DNA of 64,000 nucleotides from UMGS1519 sp050951095 (GCA_050951095.1 JBMNIQ010000005.1:496001-560000), one strand, 5' to 3'; positions 34,414 to 41,219 are shown, counted from the first letter of the stretch. Made by a program: numbers and translations. Notes: generated by a model not told the origin, from the letters alone.

Positions 34414-35601
34414 ATGGCTGCTATCCGCACCTTGAAACAAGCCGACGTGGCGGGTAAGAGGGTCCTGTGCCGCGTGGACTTCAATGTGCCGCTGAAAGAC
34501 GGGAAAGTCACCGACGACCTGCGTATTCGTGCGGCGCTACCCACCATCGAATACCTGGTGGGGCAGAATGCGCGCGTCATCCTGATCTCGCACCTGGGCC
34601 GTCCGGCGGGCACCGGTTACGAGGAGGCGTACAGCCTGGCCCCCGTTGCCCAGCATCTGTCGCAGCTGCTGGGTGCTCCCGTTGCCTTCGCCACGGACAC
34701 CATCGGCCCGAATGCGCACCAGAAGGCCGATGCGCTCGAAGACGGCCAGGTGCTCCTGCTGGAGAACGTCCGCTTCGACAAGCGCGAGAAGAAGAACGAC
34801 CCGGAGTTCACGCGCGAGCTTGCGTCGCTGGGCCAGGTGTTCGTGAACGACGCATTCGGTACGGCGCACCGTGCGCATTCTTCCACCGCCGGCTTGGCCG
34901 ACTTCCTGCCCGCGTACGCCGGCTTCCTCATGGAGCGCGAGATTAGCACGCTGAAAGGCATGCTCGACAATCCGGCGCACCCGTTCGTCGCCATTCTGGG
35001 CGGTTCGAAGGTGTCGGATAAGATCGGCGTCATCGATTCGCTGATGGAGAAGGCGGACACGCTGCTGATCGGCGGCGGCATGTGCTTCACGTTCCTGAAG
35101 GCGGAAGGCTACGGCATCGGCACGTCGCTGTGCGAAGACGACCTGCTGGACACCGCGAAGAAGCTCATGCAGAAGGCCAAGGACAAGGGCGTCAAGCTGC
35201 TGCTGCCGGTGGACGTGGTGGTTGCGGACAAGTTCGCCGAAGATGCTGCCAGCAAGACGGTGGATATCGACGCCATTCCGGACAACATGATGGGCCTGGA
35301 CGTGGGGCCGAAGACCGTGGAGCTGTATGCGGCGGAAATTGCGAAGGCGGCGACCGTCTTCTGGAACGGGCCCATGGGCGTGTTCGAGATGAAGCCGTTC
35401 GAGGCGGGCACGCGCGGTGTGGGCGAGGCCTGCGCCGAAGCATCCGGCAAGACCATCATCGGCGGCGGCGATTCCGCGGCTGCCGCGAAGCAGTTCGGCC
35501 TGGACGGCCGAATGGACTTCATCTCCACGGGCGGCGGAGCTTCCATGGAACTGGTGGAGGGCAAGACGCTTCCCGGTGTCGCGCCCCTGTTGGAGGACTA
35601 A
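34414..35601 (+). CDS. pgk: Phosphoglycerate kinase
   Basis: Transfers phosphate from 1,3-bisphosphoglycerate to ADP in glycolysis. The N-terminal RVLCRVDFNVPLKDG, SHLGRPAG and FVNDAFGTAHRAHSST, the hinge GFLMEREI, LGGSKVSDKIGVIDSL and GGGMCFTFLKA, and the C-terminal VFWNGPMGVFE and IGGGDSAAAAKQ with the glycine-rich nucleotide loop are all present. 395 residues is normal. ATG 34414 follows AAAGGAATG. It is joined to tpiA by an 84-base gap that contains a stable hairpin. Confidence 0.97.
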   Translation: MAAIRTLKQADVAGKRVLCRVDFNVPLKDGKVTDDLRIRAALPTIEYLVGQNARVILISHLGRPAGTGYEEAYSLAPVAQHLSQLLGAPVAFATDTIGPNAHQKADALEDGQVLLLENVRFDKREKKNDPEFTRELASLGQVFVNDAFGTAHRAHSSTAGLADFLPAYAGFLMEREISTLKGMLDNPAHPFVAILGGSKVSDKIGVIDSLMEKADTLLIGGGMCFTFLKAEGYGIGTSLCEDDLLDTAKKLMQKAKDKGVKLLLPVDVVVADKFAEDAASKTVDIDAIPDNMMGLDVGPKTVELYAAEIAKAATVFWNGPMGVFEMKPFEAGTRGVGEACAEASGKTIIGGGDSAAAAKQFGLDGRMDFISTGGGASMELVEGKTLPGVAPLLED

Positions 35602-35616
35602 CATAACGGTTACCCG

Positions 35617-35645
35617 GCGGCCTTCCCTAAGCTGAGGAAGGCCGC
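35617..35645 (+). promoter_or_regulatory. Intercistronic hairpin between pgk and tpiA
   Basis: A perfect 10-bp stem GCGGCCTTCC / GGAAGGCCGC with loop CTAAGCTGA lies 15 bases after pgk. It lacks a T-run. Its loop shares AAGCTGA with the pgk leader hairpin. Confidence 0.5.
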
Positions 35646-35685
35646 ATTCGAATGAGGCAACGAAAATTCGAAAGAAGGATCGACT

Positions 35686-36459
35686 ATGCGCAAACCCATG
35701 ATGGCCGGCAACTGGAAGATGAACAACAAGCTTCCCGAGGCCGTAGTGCTTACCCAGGAACTGTCGAATCGCCTGAAAAGGAACCTGCTGGACAAGGTGG
35801 ACGTTGTTATCTGCCCGCCGTTCATCGACTTGAAGCCGGCGCTGACCGTGCTCGATTTCGACAAAGTGCACATTGCCGTGGGCGCGCAGAACTGCTATTG
35901 GGAGGAAAAGGGCGCCTTCACGGGCGAGGTTTCCGTTCCCATGTTGTCCGATCTGGGCTGCGAGTACTGCATCGTGGGCCATTCCGAGCGCCGCAACTTG
36001 TTCGGCGAAACGGACGAGGACGTGAACAAGAAGGTCAAGGCCCTGCTGGCAGGCAACATGAAACCCATCGTGTGCGTGGGGGAGAGCCTGGGCATCCGCG
36101 ATAGCGGCCAGACGCTCGAGTTCGTGACGGCCGAGGTCAGCGCTGCTCTGGCCGGCCTGGACGACATCGACATGCAGAAGGTGACGATTGCCTATGAGCC
36201 CATCTGGGCCATCGGCACCGGCCGCACGGCGACGCCGGAGCAGGCGCAGGAGGTTTGCGCCGCCATCCGCCAGCAGCTGCGCATAATGTTCGGCGACGAA
36301 TGCGCCGATACCACGCGCGTCCTGTACGGCGGCTCCATAAAGCCGGCGAACGTGGAAGGCCTTATGGCGCAGCCCGACATCGACGGCGGTCTGATCGGCG
36401 GTTCTAGCTTGGTGGCGAATGAGTTCAAGGAGCTGGTGGAGGTTGCGGCCCGTTCGTAG
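35686..36459 (+). CDS. tpiA: Triose-phosphate isomerase
   Basis: Interconverts dihydroxyacetone phosphate and glyceraldehyde-3-phosphate. The barrel starts with MMAGNWKMNN (catalytic lysine), continues with VAVGAQNC-type sequence (here VGAQNCYWEEKGAFTGE), the electrophilic histidine in VGHSERR, the catalytic glutamate in YEPIWAIGTG, and the phosphate-binding LYGGSIKPANV and DGGLIGGSSL. 257 residues. ATG 35686 follows GAAAGAAGGA. It forms the end of the pgk-tpiA unit; secG downstream has its own promoter. Confidence 0.96.
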   Translation: MRKPMMAGNWKMNNKLPEAVVLTQELSNRLKRNLLDKVDVVICPPFIDLKPALTVLDFDKVHIAVGAQNCYWEEKGAFTGEVSVPMLSDLGCEYCIVGHSERRNLFGETDEDVNKKVKALLAGNMKPIVCVGESLGIRDSGQTLEFVTAEVSAALAGLDDIDMQKVTIAYEPIWAIGTGRTATPEQAQEVCAAIRQQLRIMFGDECADTTRVLYGGSIKPANVEGLMAQPDIDGGLIGGSSLVANEFKELVEVAARS

Positions 36460-36531
36460 CCTCAGCGGGGACAGGTTATTACGCTGCAGATTGGAGAACT
36501 TGTAGCGTTGAAGACAATTAGCCACACCATC

Positions 36532-36561
36532 TTGTCAAACAAGGGGTGCAACCCGTATAAT
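36532..36561 (+). promoter_or_regulatory. Promoter of secG
   Basis: TTGTCA at 36532-36537 and TATAAT at 36556-36561 with an 18-base spacer form a good vegetative promoter 45 bases before secG. Confidence 0.7.
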
Positions 36562-36606
36562 TCAGCACTTGCGTAAGCTTTATTCATAACTGGAAAGAGA
36601 GATGTT

Positions 36607-36864
36607 TTGAGTCCTCTGGTAATTTTCTTCATCGTCTTGCTGTTGGTTTCGGGCGTTGGCCTGGTCGTGTTCATCATGCTGCACTCCGGCAAGGGCACGG
36701 GTGTCGGCGACGCCATTGCCTCCGCTCTGTACAGCACGCAGCAGTCCACGTCTCTCATGGAGAAGAATCTGGACCGCATCACCATCATCTTCGCATTGGT
36801 GTTCGCGGTGTCCCTGTTGGTGCTGATGGTCATTTATCCCCAGGGGACCATCAATCCGCAATAA
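36607..36864 (+). CDS. secG: Protein translocase subunit SecG
   Basis: Small membrane component of the SecYEG channel. The 85-residue protein has two hydrophobic helices (about 2-24 and 58-79) separated by a loop with the family pattern LHSGKGTGVGDAIAS. The start is TTG 36607 with GGAAAGAGAG upstream; an ATG five bases earlier reads ATG TTT TGA and is not usable. Position after tpiA is the conserved actinobacterial place of secG. Confidence 0.92.
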   Translation: MSPLVIFFIVLLLVSGVGLVVFIMLHSGKGTGVGDAIASALYSTQQSTSLMEKNLDRITIIFALVFAVSLLVLMVIYPQGTINPQ

Positions 36865-36892
36865 CGGACGGAATAATCGCAAAATCACCCTG

Positions 36893-36920
36893 TTTACTTC
36901 GGCGGGAGTTTCGATATAAT
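36893..36920 (+). promoter_or_regulatory. Promoter of tRNA-Leu(GAG)
   Basis: TTTACT at 36893-36898, a 16-base spacer and TATAAT at 36915-36920, ending 18 bases before the tRNA. Confidence 0.7.
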
Positions 36921-36938
36921 AGCTTTCGCTGTTTACTT

Positions 36939-37028
36939 GTCGGTGTGGTGGAAAGGCAGACACGCAAGCTTGAGGTGCTTGTGCCCACTTAAACGGGCGT
37001 GCGGGTTCGACTCCCGCCACCGACACCA
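36939..37028 (+). tRNA. tRNA-Leu (anticodon GAG)
   Basis: Acceptor GTCGGTG pairs with CACCGAC, the anticodon arm is CAAGC-TTGAGGT-GCTTG with anticodon GAG, a long class II variable arm follows, and the T-arm is GCGGG-TTCGACT-CCCGC. Discriminator A and an encoded CCA end complete a 90-base gene. Confidence 0.95.
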
Positions 37029-37037
37029 GTATTTTAT

Positions 37038-37063
37038 AAGAGCGCTTCGGCGCTCTTTTTTTC
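37038..37063 (+). terminator. Terminator of tRNA-Leu(GAG)
   Basis: An 8-bp stem AAGAGCGC / GCGCTCTT with a TTCG tetraloop merges into a T-run. Confidence 0.92.
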
Positions 37064-37173
37064 ATTTCTGCGGGCGAAGTGCTGGCATGACGGTGTTTCG
37101 CGCATCGTCCGACGAAATGAACGCGTGCCGTCAATCGCTGAGATGCTCTCAGACGGCTAGTAGGGGGTTTGTA

Positions 37174-37920
37174 ATGGTCGAAGGCTTCATTCAAGCAAAT
37201 ATCGGCTTACAGGGCGTGTGCTTCGATTGTGGGAGTACTCTTATCGATCCCTGTCCATCTGTTGCACAGCAATTCGTGCAGGTGGCGAATCGCCACGGGG
37301 CGAATCTTACGTCGGCGGATGTGGAGCCGCATATGACTACCATCGACCGCTACTACGATATGGAATACATGAAAGACGGCAGCTTCTGGGCGTCTCCTTC
37401 GCGTTCGGTGGAGCTGTGGTACGACATCTACCGCTTCATGTGCCATCTTACCGGGGCGCTGAACGACGTCGAAGGCGTGGCGCATGACATGTTCCAGGAA
37501 TACTTGAAGCCGGATAACTGGATGGTCTATCCGGATGTCCCCGAAGCATTGCGCACGTTGAAGAGGGGAGGGCTGAAGCTTGCCGTTGTCTCGAATTGGG
37601 ATAGCGGCCTTGCGGATCTGCTCCGCGGGCTGGGCCTGCTTCCGTATTTCGACGAGGTAGTTGCGTCTGCGGCGGTGGGGTATCGCAAGCCCGATGCAGC
37701 TATTTTCGATATCGCGTGCAAGCGTTTAGCGCTTCCTGCCGCCTTGTGCGTCCATGTGGGGGATAACGTGGAGGCCGACGGCGACGGGGCGACTGCGGCA
37801 GGCCTCAAGGCGGTCATCCTGGATAGGAAGCACAAGTTGGGTTCGGACGGAGAGGCTGCCTGCGCCTATCCCGTTATCGACTCCCTCGATCGGCTGCCCG
37901 GTATGATCTGCGGGTCATAG
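37174..37920 (+). CDS. HAD-superfamily hydrolase-like protein
   Basis: The 248-residue protein has the HAD fold with a helical cap: motif I GVCFDCGSTLID, motif II VVSNWD, the motif III lysine in YRKPDAAIF and motif IV HVGDNVEADGDGA. In motif I the usual DxDGT reads D-C-G-S-T, so the second aspartate, the general acid/base of phosphatases, is glycine. It resembles the REG-2-like/HDHD3 branch. Substrate unknown; phosphatase activity is doubtful. ATG 37174 is chosen because AGGGGG lies ahead of it and the sequence upstream overlaps tRNA-Leu. Confidence 0.8.
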   Translation: MVEGFIQANIGLQGVCFDCGSTLIDPCPSVAQQFVQVANRHGANLTSADVEPHMTTIDRYYDMEYMKDGSFWASPSRSVELWYDIYRFMCHLTGALNDVEGVAHDMFQEYLKPDNWMVYPDVPEALRTLKRGGLKLAVVSNWDSGLADLLRGLGLLPYFDEVVASAAVGYRKPDAAIFDIACKRLALPAALCVHVGDNVEADGDGATAAGLKAVILDRKHKLGSDGEAACAYPVIDSLDRLPGMICGS

Positions 37921-37995
37921 GGACAGTCGTCAGGGAAAGCCGGTCTATGGCGCAGCCCGTTTGGGCAGAAATGTGAAGAAATTCGAATTGACCCC

Positions 37996-38024
37996 TTGCG
38001 CGAACGAGTGATTGTGCGTATAGT
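37996..38024 (+). promoter_or_regulatory. Promoter of the first tRNA-Gly-Cys pair
   Basis: TTGCGC at 37996-38001, a 17-base spacer and TATAGT at 38019-38024, 13 bases before tRNA-Gly. Confidence 0.6.
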
Positions 38025-38037
38025 ACTTGCTCGTCAA

Positions 38038-38113
38038 GCGGACATGGCTCAGCTGGTAGAGCACCACCTTGCCAAGGTGGGGGTCGCGGGTTCGAATCCC
38101 GTTGTCCGCTCCA
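38038..38113 (+). tRNA. tRNA-Gly (anticodon GCC), copy 1
   Basis: Acceptor GCGGACA pairs with TGTCCGC; the anticodon loop TTGCCAA gives GCC; the T-arm has TTCGAAT; discriminator T and CCA are encoded. The 76-base gene is identical to the copy at 38442. Confidence 0.96.
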
Positions 38114-38166
38114 TTTGAAACCAAGCCGGTCATTGCATGGTACTTTGGCCGGCTCTTTTCATGAAT

Positions 38167-38240
38167 GGCGACGTGGCCAAGTGGTAAGGCAGAGGCCTGC
38201 AAAGCCTTCACCCCCGGTTCGAATCCGGGCGTCGCCTCCA
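38167..38240 (+). tRNA. tRNA-Cys (anticodon GCA), copy 1
   Basis: Acceptor GGCGACG pairs with CGTCGCC; the anticodon loop CTGCAAA gives GCA; the T-arm contains TTCGAAT; discriminator T and CCA are encoded. Identical to the copy at 38570. Confidence 0.96.
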
Positions 38241-38250
38241 AAGAGCATCG

Positions 38251-38282
38251 GCGATCCGCTTTTCAGGCGGGTCGCTTTTTTT
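38251..38282 (+). terminator. Terminator of the first tRNA pair
   Basis: A 9-bp stem GCGATCCGC / GCGGGTCGC (one G-T pair) is followed by eight T residues. Confidence 0.9.
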
Positions 38283-38399
38283 GCATCTTGCGCGTGCGGA
38301 GAATGCAGAGAATGTAGGGACAGCGGCGGGAGAAACTTGCTGTTGCGGTCCTGGCTGCTCAACTTCTGGGAGGGATTCCTAACAATTTGAAATTCTCCG

Positions 38400-38428
38400 T
38401 TGACAGCAACGAAACGTCGACGTAATAT
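38400..38428 (+). promoter_or_regulatory. Promoter of the second tRNA-Gly-Cys pair
   Basis: Consensus TTGACA at 38400-38405, a 17-base spacer and TAATAT at 38423-38428, 13 bases before tRNA-Gly copy 2. Confidence 0.8.
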
Positions 38429-38441
38429 GTTCACCCGTCAA

Positions 38442-38517
38442 GCGGACATGGCTCAGCTGGTAGAGCACCACCTTGCCAAGGTGGGGGTCGCGGGTTCGAA
38501 TCCCGTTGTCCGCTCCA
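38442..38517 (+). tRNA. tRNA-Gly (anticodon GCC), copy 2
   Basis: Identical in all 76 bases to the gene at 38038, with GCC in the loop TTGCCAA and an encoded CCA. Confidence 0.96.
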
Positions 38518-38569
38518 TTGAATGATCGAGCCGGTCTAAGAGATGTCTTGGCCGGCTCTTTTGACAAAT

Positions 38570-38643
38570 GGCGACGTGGCCAAGTGGTAAGGCAGAGGCC
38601 TGCAAAGCCTTCACCCCCGGTTCGAATCCGGGCGTCGCCTCCA
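38570..38643 (+). tRNA. tRNA-Cys (anticodon GCA), copy 2
   Basis: Identical in all 74 bases to the gene at 38167, with GCA in the loop CTGCAAA and an encoded CCA. Confidence 0.96.
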
Positions 38644-38652
38644 AGATTGAAC

Positions 38653-38686
38653 AGCGGCTTTTCCTTCGGGAAGAGCCGCTTTTTTA
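38653..38686 (+). terminator. Terminator of the second tRNA pair
   Basis: Stem AGCGGCTTTT / AAGAGCCGCT with loop CCTTCGGG is followed by six T residues. Confidence 0.9.
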
Positions 38687-38714
38687 TTAGCTCGAAATAT
38701 TTTCAAAATAGGGG

Positions 38715-38742
38715 TTCACAAAGGAAAATCTTCTGGTAATAT
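38715..38742 (+). promoter_or_regulatory. Promoter of tRNA-Val
   Basis: TTCACA at 38715-38720, a 16-base spacer and TAATAT at 38737-38742, 31 bases before tRNA-Val. Confidence 0.6.
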
Positions 38743-38773
38743 ACGTTTCGCTGTTTCGGACAGCACAACAAAT

Positions 38774-38848
38774 GGGCGTTTAGCTCAGGGGGAGAGCGCT
38801 TCCCTGACACGGAAGAGGTCACAAGTTCAAATCTTGTAACGCCCACCA
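38774..38848 (+). tRNA. tRNA-Val (anticodon GAC)
   Basis: Acceptor GGGCGTT pairs with AACGCCC; anticodon arm CTTCC-CTGACAC-GGAAG gives GAC; T-arm ACAAG-TTCAAAT-CTTGT; discriminator A and CCA are encoded. It is the last bacterial tRNA before the prophage fragment. Confidence 0.95.
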
Positions 38849-38856
38849 TAAAAGAT

Positions 38857-38886
38857 GCAGGTCAGGTTTCCTGGCCTGCTTTTTTA
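38857..38886 (+). terminator. Terminator of tRNA-Val
   Basis: Stem GCAGGTCAGG / CTGGCCTGC with loop TTTC is followed by seven T residues. Confidence 0.9.
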
Positions 38887-38950
38887 TTTGGTCATCACGA
38901 ACTGTTTGCGATGCGTGCAATGCCGCTAGTCAATTTTCGACCCCCTATGC

Positions 38951-38994
38951 TAAACTTATCGTGCCGGGCGGAGCCGAAGCCCCGCCCAGTTCAG
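38951..38994 (-). terminator. Stable UUCG-type hairpin behind the minus-strand ORF
   Basis: On the minus strand GGGCGGGGC and GCTCCGCCC pair around a TTCG loop, within the bases following the stop of the ORF at 38995. There is no T-run, so termination is uncertain. The rest of 38887-39154 shows no convincing gene on the plus strand. Confidence 0.35.
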
Positions 38995-39189
38995 TTAGTC
39001 CCGCTTGATGTGCTTGCCGGCTCTCTTGCGGGACTTCCTCGCTTCAGCGGTTATCAGCTCTGTCGGCAGGTTAGCTATTGTTCTGCCGGCCGCCGTGGCG
39101 AGCCTCGTTATGATGAAATCCCGTTTGTGCCTCGGTTTTCGTACGCTTACCTGATTCGATAGGAAGTCGAGTTCATGCCTGCGCGACAT
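38995..39189 (-). CDS. Short basic ORF, possible gene remnant
   Basis: A 64-residue minus-strand frame beginning MSRRHELDFLSNQ and ending RKSRKRAGKHIKRD, strongly basic in its second half. I do not recognise it. No ribosome binding site precedes ATG 39187-39189, and that start lies inside the portal fragment, so the frame crosses the junction and is more likely the 3' end of a gene whose front was lost. A stable hairpin lies just beyond its stop. It may also be a chance frame. Confidence 0.25.
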   Translation of the reverse strand: MSRRHELDFLSNQVSVRKPRHKRDFIITRLATAAGRTIANLPTELITAEARKSRKRAGKHIKRD

Positions 39190-39913
39190 GGTCGACGACG
39201 CCCAGCGCGAGATGATGAACATGGCGGCCGCGGCGTCGTTCTCGGCCGCCCCGCAGAAGTACCTGCTGAACACCGACCCCGCGACGGCAAAGAAGATAGC
39301 CGAGTCGCCCTTCGGTGCCTACATCGGCTCCATCCTCACCGTCACGCAGGGCAAGAACGGGCAGGCGCCGCAGTTCGGGCAGCTGTCGCAGATGTCGATG
39401 CAGCCGCACATCGAGTACATGCGCCTGCTGGCCTCGCAGTTCTCGAACACGACCGGCGTGCCGCTGTCCAGCCTGGGCGTCGTCTCCGACAACCCGTCGA
39501 GCGCCGAGGCCATCTACGCGTCCAAGGAGGACGCGGTGGTGGACATCCAGAGCTTCATAGAGTCGTGCAAGAAGGCGCTGTCGAACGTGTTCCTGATGGC
39601 GCTCGCCAGCGAGGACGGCGCGTCCTTCGACGAGGAGAGGGCCCGCGGCCTGGCGCTCGACGTCCACTTCCGCAAGCCCGACCGCCCGAGCACGGTGAGC
39701 CAGTCGCAGGCCATCATGAGCCAGGTGCAGGCCATCCCGTGGCTTGCCGACTCGGACGTGGCGCTGCGCGAGCTGGGCTACGACGACGAGCAGGTGCACC
39801 AGCTGCGTAGCGACCGGCGCAAGTCCCAGGCGCTCGCCGGCGCCGGCAACATTCTCGGATCGGACGGGGTGGTGAATGGCGAAGATAACGGCGGCGGAGC
39901 AGCTCAGGTATAG
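39188..39913 (+). CDS. Phage portal protein, C-terminal fragment
   Basis: The frame is open from 39155 and from ATG 39188 encodes 241 residues that look like the C-terminal half of an SPP1 gp6-type portal protein: FSAAPQKYLLNTD, the wing and stem region around SQMSMQPHIEYMRLLASQFS, TGVPLSSLGVVSDNPSSAEA and the helical end with RPSTVSQSQAIMSQVQAI. The portal forms the ring through which DNA enters the head. The front half is absent and no ribosome binding site precedes the ATG, so this is a truncated and probably silent gene. It overlaps the next gene by 38 bases, as is usual in phages. Confidence 0.75.
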   Translation: MVDDAQREMMNMAAAASFSAAPQKYLLNTDPATAKKIAESPFGAYIGSILTVTQGKNGQAPQFGQLSQMSMQPHIEYMRLLASQFSNTTGVPLSSLGVVSDNPSSAEAIYASKEDAVVDIQSFIESCKKALSNVFLMALASEDGASFDEERARGLALDVHFRKPDRPSTVSQSQAIMSQVQAIPWLADSDVALRELGYDDEQVHQLRSDRRKSQALAGAGNILGSDGVVNGEDNGGGAAQV

Positions 39914-40817
39914 GCACGCCCTCGCGGGCATTCAGGCCGATGCGAGGAAGTACGTCCTGTCGCGCCTTTCGGCAGAGACAAGGGGCCTCGGAGTTTCGGA
40001 CGCGCGCCAGGCGGCGATCCTCATATTGGGCGATTCCGTATCCGTCTTCGGAGACAGGGCGCAGGCCGTCTCGGCCGATCTGTTCGACCGGGTGTGCGAG
40101 TCCGAGGGCATCGACGCGAGCGCCGAGATGTTCGACGATGTCATAGACGCGGACATGCTCGAGGACAAGGTGCGCTACTACGCCGGCATGCTCGATGGAG
40201 AGCGGCGCGACCAGGCCTCGTTCGAGAGGATGGTGTCGCAGCTCGGCGGCTACTACGCCAGGCGAAGCGCCTACGCCAACACCCTGAAGAACTGCGAGAA
40301 GTACGAGGTGCGCTACGCGAGGGTCCCCGGAGGCGGCGAGACGTGCGACTTCTGCATGATGCTCGCCGGCAGGGGGTTCGACTACCACAGCGAGAAGTCG
40401 GCGCTCGGAAGGGGCGGCCATGGCGTGCACGCCAATTGCGACTGCGTGGCCATCCCGGGCAGGAAGGGGCGCACCGCCATCGACGGGTACGACCCGGAGG
40501 TGTGCGCCGATCTGGCCGATAAGTTCAAGGAGATCGACTCGGCGGAGGGGCTGACCGGAAAGCAGAAGTCCGCCGTCAAGGCTGCGTGGTCCATGGCGAA
40601 GATCGGGGAGGACACCGCCGGTCTGAAATCGAACCCGAAGGACCTGGCCGCCATCTTCGACGCTGCCCTCGATGAGTGCGGCAAGGCATTCAGGAAAGAG
40701 AAGACGGAACGTAATTACAGCTCTACCGTCGGCCGGTTTCTCCGTGATATTGGCGAGCCGTTCGGAATTGACATGTCCGGGCATACATATACGAAAAAAA
40801 TGGCCGAGAGATCGTAG
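39876..40817 (+). CDS. Phage minor head protein (MuF/VG15-like)
   Basis: 313 residues. The middle shows the minor head signature CDFCMMLAGRGFDYHS, GGHGVHANCDCVAIPG, with Cys and His residues that probably bind zinc. The N-terminal part is helical. These proteins sit at the portal vertex and in many phages carry variable C-terminal toxin domains. The frame stops at TAG 40815-40817 right after an A7 run (40794-40800); in the -1 frame the sequence stays open to 41164 and encodes a nuclease-like domain. Base composition falls sharply from about 40700, which suggests that the tip was exchanged separately from the head part. Confidence 0.8.
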   Translation: MAKITAAEQLRYRHALAGIQADARKYVLSRLSAETRGLGVSDARQAAILILGDSVSVFGDRAQAVSADLFDRVCESEGIDASAEMFDDVIDADMLEDKVRYYAGMLDGERRDQASFERMVSQLGGYYARRSAYANTLKNCEKYEVRYARVPGGGETCDFCMMLAGRGFDYHSEKSALGRGGHGVHANCDCVAIPGRKGRTAIDGYDPEVCADLADKFKEIDSAEGLTGKQKSAVKAAWSMAKIGEDTAGLKSNPKDLAAIFDAALDECGKAFRKEKTERNYSSTVGRFLRDIGEPFGIDMSGHTYTKKMAERS

Positions 40818-41164
40818 GGGCGTGCCCTAATGGGGAAGAACTTTGGGCTGCGTCAAGAACTTGCGAGAATCACGGCAAGCGCGTGCGTTGGATTCCTACA
40901 AATGTCGATTTCAAAGCGTCAGATTTATTGATTGACGGAGCAGCCTACGAGATAAAAACTCCAAGGTCGCTCTCAAAGATAGGAAGATTGACTAAGGACG
41001 CTTCATTAAAGGAGTACGGCTCAAAAGTAGGCGGTAATGGCACAAAGAATTTGCTAATGAGCCTCCTGAACATTGGAGATGAAAACGAGTCTACGGTTCA
41101 TGAAAATGTTGACTCGTTTATTCAACATGGAGACTTGGATACTCTTGAGGTAATCGGGGTATAA
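40799..41164 (+). CDS. CdiA-C-like nuclease toxin domain, -1 frame continuation of the minor head protein
   Basis: From the A7 run a -1 shift gives 121 residues: NGREI, GEELWAASRTCENHGKRVRW, IPTNVDFKASDLLIDGAAYEIKTP and a C-terminal part ending LDTLEVIGV. The pattern of an Asp in SDLLIDG followed by ExK (YEIKT) resembles the C-terminal tRNase domains of CdiA-type polymorphic toxins and of phage MuF toxins, a PD-(D/E)xK-like arrangement. The only internal start is GTG 40883, without ribosome binding site, and it would lose the first helix. So it is either expressed by frameshift or slippage, or is a broken fusion. No clear immunity gene follows. AT-rich compared with everything around it. Confidence 0.5.
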   Translation, partial: NGREIVGACPNGEELWAASRTCENHGKRVRWIPTNVDFKASDLLIDGAAYEIKTPRSLSKIGRLTKDASLKEYGSKVGGNGTKNLLMSLLNIGDENESTVHENVDSFIQHGDLDTLEVIGV

Positions 41165-41167
41165 AAG

Positions 41168-41219
41168 CGATGGTGCCCGCCTTCCCAGGCTACTCACCCG
41201 GGTGGAAGCACCATCGTTT
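41168..41219 (+). terminator. Hairpin after the toxin-like frame
   Basis: CGATGGTGC at 41168-41176 pairs with GCACCATCG at 41208-41216 and TTTA follows. The 31-base interior can fold further. Confidence 0.6.

Larger units (their letters stand above)
38032..38644 (+). repeat. Tandem duplication of the tRNA-Gly-tRNA-Cys unit
   Basis: Two copies of the pair lie about 400 bases apart. Bases 38032-38115 equal 38436-38519 and about 38164-38241 equal 38567-38644. The spacers between Gly and Cys keep the inverted repeat AGCCGG / CCGGCT followed by CTTTT but differ inside the loop, and the upstream promoters and downstream terminators are unrelated. The duplication is therefore not recent, with the tRNA parts kept identical by selection or gene conversion. 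Confidence 0.9.

Noticed and set aside
37988..38024. TTGACC at 37988 as -35 of the first tRNA-Gly unit
   Set aside because: It is 25 bases from TATAGT; TTGCGC at 37996 with 17 bases fits.
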